Origin: Methylococcaceae bacterium NSP1-2
GTDB taxonomy: Bacteria > Pseudomonadota > Gammaproteobacteria > Methylococcales > Methylomonadaceae
Length of the DNA: 35,885 nt
NCBI GenBank assembly: GCA_002256685.1
Contig: NQJH01000001.1
Span: forward strand, 1 to 35,885
Reading direction: 5' to 3'
Shown piece by piece: positions 1-7,647 of the stretch. The translations under genes and the position numbers were made by a program. The notes below the pieces were generated by a model, which searched no databases, had not been told where the DNA came from, and worked only from the letters and a program-made list of their open reading frames with translations. Positions within the stretch are counted from its first letter, which is position 1. Each line of letters opens with the position of its first letter.

Positions 1-150
1 AAGTGTTGACACATCATTATAAATCTTTATGGGTGGATTAAAATGTACAAATCTTGGTTTTTCGGGTTTAGGAAGTTCCCTAGAAAAGAAAATCGCTTAC
101 AAATGGGAAGAATTCCCGCAAAAAATGATAAGTTCATAACAATAAATTTC

Positions 151-306
151 CATGTATAAAAACCTCGCAAGTTTATATACATGCGGACTTTTTACTAAGA
201 ACTTAACTGAGTTTAATAAAACGCTGGTTAAGTTTTAGCAAAAAGTCAGCGTGTATAAATCACTCAAACCTGCGAGGTCTTTAAGACCTTGCAGGTTTAT
301 TTATAC
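151..306. repeat. Nested inverted-repeat (MITE-like) intergenic element
   Basis: The stretch before the first gene holds several nested imperfect palindromes. Arms 186-207 and 228-248 pair over about 21 bases with one mismatch and one bulge, and the pairing extends outward (172-207 with 228-262). A second palindrome at 266-298 has 16-base arms with one mismatch around a single central base, flanked by the matching octamers gtataaat (253-260) and atttatac (299-306). A third at 151-183 has ends catgtata and tatacatg. The core aacctcgcaggttt occurs in both orientations. No coding potential is seen. A small non-autonomous repeat or structured RNA element fits. I see no gene in the rest of 1-391. 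Confidence 0.55.
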
Positions 307-391
307 AGTCAGATTTATTGATATGAGCTTATCAATTAATACTCAAAACATTATCAATGTCATTGCACTGATAAAAAATGGTTAATTTATT

Positions 392-1564
392 ATGATGAAA
401 CTTGAAATTATTGATAATATTCTGGATTTTGAAAAACTAATCCCCGCTTGGGATAAAATATATAACGCGCTTTCTTTACAACCTCCTTTTTCTGTCAGTG
501 ATTGGAATTTAACGTGGTGGAAACATTATGGTAAAGACAATCAATTATTTATTTTAACTATTTATCAGGATAATGAACTTTGCGGCATTGCACCTTTATA
601 TATTCAGAAAAAAAATGGCATAAAAACCATTAAATTTCTGAGTTCAGGTGAATCAGATTATTTGGACTTTTTATTTCTACCAGAGCGAGAAAAAGAATGT
701 CTTGCTTTTATTTTTGATTATCTTTTTAAACAAAAAAACTGGGATATATTGGATTTAACTGATATTCCAGAACAATCTGTATTAGCTCAAAATTACACTG
801 AACTTCTTTCCCCTTTATCCACAGCAGGAATGACGCTGCTTCCTGATATTATTTGTCCTTATCTGCAATGGGAACAAAGTTATGATGAGTTCTTAAAATC
901 GAAAAGTAGTAACTTTCGTTATGATTTAAAAAGAAAACTTAAACGAGCAAAGCAGTTAGGCGAGGTTTCTTTTCGAGTAATTGAAAATATGGATGACTGT
1001 ATTAGCTTCGCTAAAATTGCAGAAATTTATCAGAAACGCTGGGAAAAAAAAGCAACGGACTCTATAATTCGTAGCGATATTGGTCAACAATTTTTGGAAG
1101 AAATGTGCAAAATTTGGGAAACTAAAAAATATCTAAAAATACCTGTCATGACAATAAATGATAAACCAGTGGCTTTTTGCTTAGGGTTTATTGAGCATAA
1201 TAAATTTTATTACTATATTCCTTCATTTGATACCGAATTTGTTAATATTTCCCCTGGAAATCTATTGATAGAATTTATTGTAGAAAACTTTCAAAATTTA
1301 GGAATTACTGAACTTGATTTTATGAAAGGAGAAGAATCCTACAAATTGAAATGGAGTTCTACTTTCCGCACAAATTATCGACTACTCGTTGCTAATAATT
1401 TAATAAAAAGTAAACTTATTTATTTAAGCCAATTAAATTATATTAAGTTTAAAAACATAGCAAAAACTTCAGAAACTTTGCGCTGGATACGTTTCGATTT
1501 GTTGGGAAAAATAAAATATTTATTGAAGACAATAAGTAATAGTACGTTGACGCATAAAAACTAA
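392..1564 (+). CDS. GNAT/FemAB-like acetyltransferase (CelD/BcsL type, Acetyltransf_6)
   Basis: A 390-residue soluble protein with no signal peptide. The C-terminal half (about 165-340) has the layout of the GNAT domain seen in CelD/BcsL-like proteins of polysaccharide clusters: a basic helix (SSNFRYDLKRKLKRAKQLG), then beta strands with PVAFCLGFIEHNKFYYYIP, the helix start SPGNLLIEFIVE and the strand ending LDFMKGEESYKLKW. Such proteins are thought to transfer an acyl group from acyl-CoA (or aminoacyl-tRNA in the related Fem proteins) onto a sugar or peptide, but the substrate here cannot be read. ATG at 392 and 395 are both possible; neither has a clear ribosome site. The gene is clearly more AT-rich than the NRPS genes beside it, which suggests a different origin. 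It could act on the EPS made further right or on an NRPS product; both are inference. Confidence 0.75.
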   Translation: MMKLEIIDNILDFEKLIPAWDKIYNALSLQPPFSVSDWNLTWWKHYGKDNQLFILTIYQDNELCGIAPLYIQKKNGIKTIKFLSSGESDYLDFLFLPEREKECLAFIFDYLFKQKNWDILDLTDIPEQSVLAQNYTELLSPLSTAGMTLLPDIICPYLQWEQSYDEFLKSKSSNFRYDLKRKLKRAKQLGEVSFRVIENMDDCISFAKIAEIYQKRWEKKATDSIIRSDIGQQFLEEMCKIWETKKYLKIPVMTINDKPVAFCLGFIEHNKFYYYIPSFDTEFVNISPGNLLIEFIVENFQNLGITELDFMKGEESYKLKWSSTFRTNYRLLVANNLIKSKLIYLSQLNYIKFKNIAKTSETLRWIRFDLLGKIKYLLKTISNSTLTHKN

Positions 1565-1573
1565 TAACTTGAA

Positions 1574-1681
1574 ACCGTCATTGCAGCAGAGAGCGTATAG
1601 TGAGGATTCACCGCAATCCAGAAGCCAAGGATGGCATGGACAGTCATATCCTCGGATTGCCCTCGCTTCGTGATGTGGCTA
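1574..1681. repeat. Degenerate CGTCATTGC-type intergenic repeat
   Basis: After the acetyltransferase the sequence reads ccgtcattgc, then gcaatccag (from 1613), and later ggattgc (1654-1660) with cctcgcttcgtgatgtggct. The heptamers gcaatcc and ggattgc are inverted. This resembles the dispersed palindromic repeat (CGTCATTGCGAGC...GCAATCCAG) common between genes in many proteobacteria, but it is decayed and I cannot show a second copy in this window. The rest of 1565-1815 has no gene that I can support, only the hairpins near 1724 and a 6-bp palindrome at 1755-1770. Confidence 0.45.
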
Positions 1682-1720
1682 CACTAAACTAGACACACTA
1701 ACTTAACCTGAGTTCGACAT

Positions 1721-1739
1721 AAAAAAAAGCAGCCTTTTT
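1721..1739 (-). terminator. Possible Rho-independent terminator of the NRPS locus
   Basis: Read on the minus strand, about 75 nt past the last NRPS stop, AAAAAG-GCTG-CTTTTT forms a 6-bp stem that runs straight into eight Ts. The stem is A:T-rich, so it would be weak. A small tatgaa/ttcata palindrome (1755-1770) precedes it. It lies in the right place to end the minus-strand NRPS transcript. Confidence 0.3.
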
Positions 1740-1815
1740 AAAAATCTGAAAGGATATGAAGTTGTTCATACCCAAATTATTTCAAAAAAGACTACCCAAA
1801 ATGATTTTACATTAA

Positions 1816-2223
1816 CTATTCTGTGCCACCACCCATTGCTTTATCCATACAAGCTATTATTTTTTCAGCTAGGATTTTGACATGAGGCTCTGCACACAAC
1901 TCATGATGCGCTCCAGTAACCTGATGAACCTCTAGTTTATCCCCCAAAAGTTCTTTCCATGCTTGTTCTGGAGAGGCAAAACTAAAAAACATTGATCCCC
2001 TGTCAGATGCTTGAAATAAGGTCACACGGTTATTATAAGTTTTTAGCTGATAACCCTTACGACACGCTAAGTCAGGACCTAACGCATAAATGTGAGGTTT
2101 GAAATCGATGTCGGTGTATCGATCCTTTTTTGTTTGCAGATAATCAATTTTATTTTTAACCAGCTCCAAGAATTGGCTTGGCTTCAGTTTAAAAAACTTT
2201 TGGATAATTCGACGATAGGGCAA
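1816..2223 (-). pseudogene. C-terminal half of the NRPS thioesterase, frame-shifted off its gene
   Basis: This 135-codon frame continues the thioesterase (TE) domain begun in the 2189-5797 gene but in another frame. It has the late TE features: a lid-like segment with FFKLKPSQFLELVKNKIDY, a strand with VTLFQAS, and the catalytic-His region VTGAHHELCAEPH (His at about residue 106), ending in a C-terminal helix. The upstream gene keeps the nucleophile motif GFSFGG. The stretch between the two, which in type I TE domains carries the catalytic Asp after a hydrophobic strand (LFD-type), is not present in either frame, so a deletion rather than a lone indel is likely. As it stands the TE triad is incomplete and product release by this domain would fail. 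The ATG used for the fragment is probably not a real start. A sequencing or assembly error is the alternative. Confidence 0.75.
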
Positions 2224-5200
2224 TAACTGTTCTTCGGGTCACTTGGTGTCCATTTGTAAGTAGTTGGCAAGCCATTTCATAGGCAATCATGCCACCAAAA
2301 GAAAATCCAATTAAATAGTAAGGTCCTTGCGGCTGTACCTGTTGCATTTCCTTAATATAGTGGCTAGCCAGTTCTTTCAATGTGGGCAGCTGGAGAGACT
2401 GATCACTAATTACCGCTGCCATGCCATAGCGCAGAAAATAGAGCGGCTGATCCTTTCCCAAATGTCGTGTCAAGTCTTCCAGTATGACGGTGTGAATTGC
2501 AAATAGGGGGGGACGCGAACCTTGGGTCTGAATGGGAATAAGAGAATACCATGAAGGTTGCTGCTCGCCTGACGATATTATTTTTCCCAGGGCTTCAATT
2601 GTTGGAGATTGGTAAAATGCACCTAGGGGTAAGTCAATATCGAATAGTTTATTAACTTCAACAATGAACTTAACCGCTAACAAGGAATGCCCACCCAACT
2701 CGAAGAAATTATCGTGAATACCAACACGATCAATCCCCAATGTATTACCCAAAATATCGGCTAGCCGTTGCTCTACTTCATTGCGTGGAGCAATAAAACC
2801 AGCATCCATAATCTGTAGACTGGTATCAGGTGCTGGCAATGCTTTTCGATTCAATTTGCCATTAGGGGTAAGTGGCAGAGCATCAAGGAACATAAACGCA
2901 GAAGGGATCATGAACTCAGGCATTCTCTCCTTAAGGAAGTCGCGTAACTCGGAGATACTTGGCGTGACATTGTCTTTTGGCACTAGATATGCCACTAACC
3001 GCTTTATCCCACCGTCTTCGTGTACCAACACGGCAACTTCACGCACCGCTGGGTGTTCCAATAGCTTCGCTTCGATATGCCCTAGTTCAATCCGAAAGCC
3101 GCGTATCTTGACTTGGAAGTCGTTACGACCAAGGTATTCAATAGTGCCGTCAGCCAACCAACGAACTAAATCGCCCGTTTTGTACAGCCGTGGGTTAGAG
3201 TCTTCTGAGAACGGGTCGGCAACAAATTGTTCTTCAGTCAGATCGGGGCGTTTGAAATAGCCTCTCGCTACGCCCGCTCCGCCGATGTAAAGTTCGCCTG
3301 CCACGCCGATGGGAACAGGTTGTTTAGTGGCATCGAGTATATAAATGCGAGTGTTAGCAATGGGACAACCGATGGATTGCCAACTCAGCGCATTGACGGA
3401 TGTTTCATGAATGGTCGAATTAACGGTAGTCTCGGTGGGTCCGTAGGCATTAAATAATGTTGGACGATAACTTTTGCGTTCAAACCAAGCGGCTAACACG
3501 TTGCTGTTCACTGCTTCGCCACCTATTATGTTCAGGCGAATAGTGGAGGGGATAGTAACGTGTTCTTCTTGAATCAATTGTTGCCAGAATGCAGTGGGTA
3601 GTTTAACAACGGTGACGGCATTCTTTTCGCACAATGCCCAAAAATTGTCTGCACCCGATAGCCAGTTGTCGCTACTCGATGCCCAGTCGTCGCTGCGTAG
3701 TACTAATCCAGCACCCGAAGATAAGGTAATAAATATCTCTTGTACCGACACGTCGAAAGCTATTGGAGAAAACTGTAGCATTCGGTCTGTAGCACTCATA
3801 GCGTAACGCTTTCTTATGTCAGTAATCATACTGCACACGCCGCTATGCTCGATCATCACGCCTTTGGGTTTTCCAGTAGAGCCAGAGGTGTAAATTATGT
3901 AAGCTAGGTGTGTTGGAGTAAGCCCTATATCGTGGCAGTTTAGGTTGGTGCTAGGCTGAGTTGCCCACGGAGGTGACTGCGCGTCCAGATCGATTACTGG
4001 CAATGTTTTTGCTAGGTTCACAAACAGATTTTCGAGCCGACTGTGCGTTAGCAAAGCAATAGGCGCACTGTCCTCAATAATCGTGGTGAGCATGTCGATT
4101 GGATAGGACGGATTCAGTGGCACATAAGTACCGCCCGCCTTGAGAACAGCCAATAGTCCGACTAACATATTCAAACTGCGCTGGACGCAGATGGCGACCA
4201 TCACTTCTGGTTTAACGCCCAATTCGCGCAGGTAATGTGCCAATTGGTTGGCTTGCGCATTCAGTTCGGCGTAGGTGAGTTGCTTGCCTTCATACACCAC
4301 CGCCACCGCCTGTGGAGTCTTCGCTACCTGTTCTTCAAACAGTTCGTGGATACATTTATCTTGCGGATAGTCAGCGTTAGTGGCATTCCATTCGACCAAT
4401 AATTGCTGACGTTCAGGTGCGGTAAGTAGCGGTAATTCAGCAATGCTTGTTTCTGGGTGCGCGACTATGGCTGCCAGTAATATTTGAAAATGCCCCGCCA
4501 GTCGGGTAATGGTTTCCGCATTGAATAAATCCGTGCTGTATTGAATCGTACCCGTTAGACCATCGGCATGTTCGACTAATGAAAGCACCAAATCAAACTT
4601 GGCAGTCTCCTTGGTTACCTTTAATTTGTTAATCGTTAGATTAGGCAGTTGCATGTCGTGCTGCACGCTAGTGGATTGTTGCAAAACGAACATGACTTGA
4701 AACAACGGATGACGGCTCATATCGCGTTGTATTTGCAATTCAGCGACCAGTTTCTCAAAGGGCATGTCTTGATGTGCGTAGGCACTTAAGCAGACCTCGC
4801 GCACTCGACTTAACAACTGGTTAAAACTGGGCGACCCTGATAAATCGGTGCGTAATACCAGTGTATTGATAAAAAAACCTATTAGATTTTCAATTTCCTG
4901 CTGATTACGACCCGCAATCGCCGTGCCGACCACAATGTCATCCTGACGGCTGTAACGGTGTAATAGCAGTTGAAAAGCCGCTAATAGGGTCATGAATAAA
5001 GTCACGTTTTGCCGTTGACTCAAGGTTTTTAAACCTTGGGTTAGTGCGGCTGATAAGTGAAAGGTTTCTCGCGTACCCTGATAAGACGGCTGCTTCGGAC
5101 GGGGTTTATCCGTCGGTAATTCCAGTGTGGTCAGCTCAGCCAGTTGGGTTTTCCAATAGCTGATCTGTTTTTCCAATACTTCACCCTGTAGCCATTCCCG

Positions 5201-5797
5201 TTGCCAGACCGAATAATCCGCATACTGAATGGGCAGTTCAGGTAACGTACTCGTTTGACTTTGGCTAAACGCGGTGTAAAGACTTGCCAATTCTCGCCTA
5301 AACACGTCCATAGACCAACCATCAGACACAATATGATGGATGGTTATCATTAGGACATGTTCCTGAGCGGATAGCTTGATTAGCAAGGCTCGCATTAACG
5401 GAGCTTGTTTGAGATCAAACGCTTTGTTTGCTTCTGCATCGAGAATACCTTGGACTTCACTGTCTCGATATTCTTGAGGCTGTGCCGATAAGTCCATCAA
5501 GGTACATTCAAAAGGCAGAGCTGCCATGATGACTTGAAGCGGTTCGCCGTCCTGTTCAATAAAGTAAGTACGCAATACTTCATGACGAGTGACAATCTCA
5601 TTAAGGCTCTGCTGCAATGCAGACACATTCAGCTCGCCGTTGAGTTGAACGCACCAAGGCATATTATAATTACCACTCTCTCCCAGTAGGCGATCCAAAA
5701 ACCATAGCCGTTGTTGGGCGAATGAGGTGGGAAAAGTGTATGTGTTATCAGCAGATTCTTGTAAAGAATCATCGTCATTTTGTTCTTGATAGCTCAT
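2189..5797 (-). CDS. NRPS terminal module, C-A-PCP-(truncated TE)
   Basis: A 1202-residue NRPS protein. The order is condensation domain (about 22-450) with the active-site motif HHIVSDG (154-160); adenylation domain (about 475-985) with YTSGSTGKPKG (from 636), NAYGPTE (783-789), the YKTGDL and RGFRIELG motifs and the catalytic Lys in PNGKLNRKAL; carrier domain with GGHS (phosphopantetheine Ser1038); and the start of a thioesterase with GFSFGG (Ser1166). The frame then runs into a stop; the rest of the TE lies in another frame at 1816-2223. By GrsA alignment the specificity pocket reads about D-V-Q-K-I-G-A-V-N, which I cannot match to a known substrate. The ATG at 5797 follows the previous NRPS stop by 19 nt, so the two were co-transcribed. 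The short N-terminus before the C domain may act as a docking region. No epimerase, MbtH or phosphopantetheinyl transferase is seen in the window. Confidence 0.85.
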   Translation of the reverse strand: MSYQEQNDDDSLQESADNTYTFPTSFAQQRLWFLDRLLGESGNYNMPWCVQLNGELNVSALQQSLNEIVTRHEVLRTYFIEQDGEPLQVIMAALPFECTLMDLSAQPQEYRDSEVQGILDAEANKAFDLKQAPLMRALLIKLSAQEHVLMITIHHIVSDGWSMDVFRRELASLYTAFSQSQTSTLPELPIQYADYSVWQREWLQGEVLEKQISYWKTQLAELTTLELPTDKPRPKQPSYQGTRETFHLSAALTQGLKTLSQRQNVTLFMTLLAAFQLLLHRYSRQDDIVVGTAIAGRNQQEIENLIGFFINTLVLRTDLSGSPSFNQLLSRVREVCLSAYAHQDMPFEKLVAELQIQRDMSRHPLFQVMFVLQQSTSVQHDMQLPNLTINKLKVTKETAKFDLVLSLVEHADGLTGTIQYSTDLFNAETITRLAGHFQILLAAIVAHPETSIAELPLLTAPERQQLLVEWNATNADYPQDKCIHELFEEQVAKTPQAVAVVYEGKQLTYAELNAQANQLAHYLRELGVKPEVMVAICVQRSLNMLVGLLAVLKAGGTYVPLNPSYPIDMLTTIIEDSAPIALLTHSRLENLFVNLAKTLPVIDLDAQSPPWATQPSTNLNCHDIGLTPTHLAYIIYTSGSTGKPKGVMIEHSGVCSMITDIRKRYAMSATDRMLQFSPIAFDVSVQEIFITLSSGAGLVLRSDDWASSSDNWLSGADNFWALCEKNAVTVVKLPTAFWQQLIQEEHVTIPSTIRLNIIGGEAVNSNVLAAWFERKSYRPTLFNAYGPTETTVNSTIHETSVNALSWQSIGCPIANTRIYILDATKQPVPIGVAGELYIGGAGVARGYFKRPDLTEEQFVADPFSEDSNPRLYKTGDLVRWLADGTIEYLGRNDFQVKIRGFRIELGHIEAKLLEHPAVREVAVLVHEDGGIKRLVAYLVPKDNVTPSISELRDFLKERMPEFMIPSAFMFLDALPLTPNGKLNRKALPAPDTSLQIMDAGFIAPRNEVEQRLADILGNTLGIDRVGIHDNFFELGGHSLLAVKFIVEVNKLFDIDLPLGAFYQSPTIEALGKIISSGEQQPSWYSLIPIQTQGSRPPLFAIHTVILEDLTRHLGKDQPLYFLRYGMAAVISDQSLQLPTLKELASHYIKEMQQVQPQGPYYLIGFSFGGMIAYEMACQLLTNGHQVTRRTVIALSSNYPKVF

Positions 5798-5816
5798 AGG
5801 TTCATTATTTTATTGG

Positions 5817-6578
5817 TTAACGTTTGCGCGGTAATACTTTAATCGCAGTCCTAACATTGTCAGGAATTTTTTGTTCTAGTGTATTTTCCAATTTTACTGA
5901 TAACTCCGCAATAGTGGGGGCATCAAACAATGAAGACAGCGGAAATTCAATTTGATAGTGTTTATTAATACGCACAATCAACTGCACTGCCAATAATGAA
6001 TGACCGCCTAATTCAAAGAAATTATCATGAATACTAATTTGGTCAATATGAAGAACTTCTTGCCAAATAGTAACCAGTTTTTCTTCAATCGGAGACCGTG
6101 GCGGCACATAAGAATGTCTGACTTCAGCGTGGCTTTGATCGGGTTCAGGCAATGCTTTTCTGTCTAGCTTACCATTAGGAGTAAGCGGCAGGGCATCGAG
6201 ATACACAAATGTTGATGGAATCATGTACTCTGGTAATAGCGGCTTAAGAAAGTCTCGCAACTCAACAGTACTTGGTACTTCCGTATTGTGCGCTATCAAA
6301 TAGGCTACCAAGCGTTTGTCCCCAGTAGCTGGTTCGTACACGCCAACCGCCACTTCTCGTAGTTGCTGATGCTGACATAACGTAGCTTCTATATCGCCCA
6401 GCTCAATACGAAATCCGCGTATTTTTACCTGAAAGTCATTGCGTCCAAGGAATTCTATGGCACCGTCTGCACGCCATCGTGCAAGATCGCCGGTCTTGTA
6501 CATATAGGTTTCGGGTTCGCTGACAAATGGGTCAGTCAGAAAGCGTTCGGCTGAGTTCGGGTTTGCCCAAGTAGCCAC
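5817..6578 (-). CDS. NRPS fragment: end of A domain and PCP of module 3
   Basis: This is the C-terminal continuation of the adenylation domain at 6532-7647 after a frameshift. It holds the late A motifs (YKTGDLARW, GRNDFQVKIRGFRIELGDIE, catalytic Lys137 in PNGKLDRKAL) and a carrier domain with FFELGGHSLL (Ser194). It then ends with a basic tail (VLPRKR), so a natural protein end with no TE; the next protein starts 19 nt downstream. The real frame enters from the left part of the A domain near 6560, where one missing base turns an expected ELSAERF into ELSRTLS. The ATG at 6578 is probably not a true start. The linker and carrier domain (from SHAEVRHSYVPPRSPIEE on) are almost the same as in module 2, which points to recent duplication or gene conversion. 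Confidence 0.75.
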   Translation of the reverse strand: MATWANPNSAERFLTDPFVSEPETYMYKTGDLARWRADGAIEFLGRNDFQVKIRGFRIELGDIEATLCQHQQLREVAVGVYEPATGDKRLVAYLIAHNTEVPSTVELRDFLKPLLPEYMIPSTFVYLDALPLTPNGKLDRKALPEPDQSHAEVRHSYVPPRSPIEEKLVTIWQEVLHIDQISIHDNFFELGGHSLLAVQLIVRINKHYQIEFPLSSLFDAPTIAELSVKLENTLEQKIPDNVRTAIKVLPRKR

Positions 6579-7647
6579 ATGCTACGCCAGCACCGCCGAT
6601 ATAAAGTTCGCCTGTTATCCCTATGGGTACTGGTGCGTTGTTAGTGTCAAGAATATAGATTTGTGTGTTAGCAATAGGACGACCAATAGGCGGCAATATC
6701 TCCCAATCTTCATACTTTTCGGGTAGCGTAAATGCTGTGACCACATGGGTTTCAGAGGGACCATACTGATTGATTAGATGACATTCACGAAGACCCGCGA
6801 AAAAGTCGCTGATCTCAGGTGTAATACGCAACTGTTCGCCAGCGGTGATAACTTCTCGAAGACAGTCTGGATAATGTCCCACGGCAACCGCTGAACGAGC
6901 CAGATGTTCAAGTGCGATGAAGGGCATGAATAGCCGCTCAACACGTTTCTGCTCCAGATATTGTAACAATATCCACGGATCACGGCGTGCCTCTTCACTA
7001 ATTAGTACCAACAAGCCGCCACCGCACCAAGTGGAAAATAGTTCTTGAAAGGAAACATCGAAACTAATTGGGGAATATTGAAGCGTACAAGCGGTGGATG
7101 CTACTCGCGCATTGTTCATCTGCCAGATAATCAGGTTAACCAAGGCTCGATGAGGCATGGTTACGCCTTTAGGCTGCCCTGTAGACCCAGAGGTATAGAT
7201 CACATAAGCAAGATTGGCTGGGGTAAGTCCTATTTCGTGATGATTCAAATTGCTGGTTGGCTGACTCACCCACAAAGATGGAGCGACATCTAAATCAATT
7301 ATTGGCACGGTTTTTGTTATGTCACTAAACAAACTTTTGAGCTTACCTTGCGTAAGTAACGCCACTGGCGCACTGTTTTCGAGCATGAATAATAAGCGTT
7401 CTTTTGGGTAAGCGGGATCGATTGGTACATAAGCCCCACCTGCCTTAAGAATAGCCAACACGCCCACTACCATATTCAAGCACCGATCAACACAGATAGC
7501 GACCCGTGCATCGGGCTTAACGCCTAACGCACGAAGGTGATGCGCTAGCTGGTTAGCTTGGGCGTTCAATTCAGTATAGCTGAGTTGGCTATCTTCATAC
7601 ACGACTGCCACCTTGTGTGGCGTTTTTGCGACTTGCGCCTCAAACAA
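6532..7647 (-). CDS. NRPS fragment: front part of the module 3 adenylation domain
   Basis: 371 codons covering adenylation motifs A1 to A6: LSYTELNAQANQLAHHLR, the ATP loop YTSGSTGQPKG (from 151), FDVSFQELFSTW, VITAGEQL and INQYGPSETHVV. The pocket residues by GrsA alignment are about D-V-Q-F-I-A-Q-V-V. This, with the ITAGEQL and GPSETHVV context, resembles proline-activating domains such as that of GrsB, so Pro or a similar cyclic residue is a reasonable low-certainty guess. Both ends are damaged: upstream the frame runs on past the listed TTG to about 7697, where a deletion breaks the join to the preceding C domain; downstream a single-base loss near 6560 throws off the frame. The two halves together would form a full A domain. 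Confidence 0.75.
   Translation of the reverse strand: MFEAQVAKTPHKVAVVYEDSQLSYTELNAQANQLAHHLRALGVKPDARVAICVDRCLNMVVGVLAILKAGGAYVPIDPAYPKERLLFMLENSAPVALLTQGKLKSLFSDITKTVPIIDLDVAPSLWVSQPTSNLNHHEIGLTPANLAYVIYTSGSTGQPKGVTMPHRALVNLIIWQMNNARVASTACTLQYSPISFDVSFQELFSTWCGGGLLVLISEEARRDPWILLQYLEQKRVERLFMPFIALEHLARSAVAVGHYPDCLREVITAGEQLRITPEISDFFAGLRECHLINQYGPSETHVVTAFTLPEKYEDWEILPPIGRPIANTQIYILDTNNAPVPIGITGELYIGGAGVACGYLGKPELSRTLSD

Noticed and set aside
5..33. TTGACA at 5-10 as a promoter
   Set aside because: No acceptable -10 box at the right spacing and no gene starts nearby.
2781..3260. Plus-strand open frame over the NRPS
   Set aside because: It lies opposite the A domain of a strongly motif-rich NRPS frame, has no recognisable features and reads like the complement of conserved motifs.
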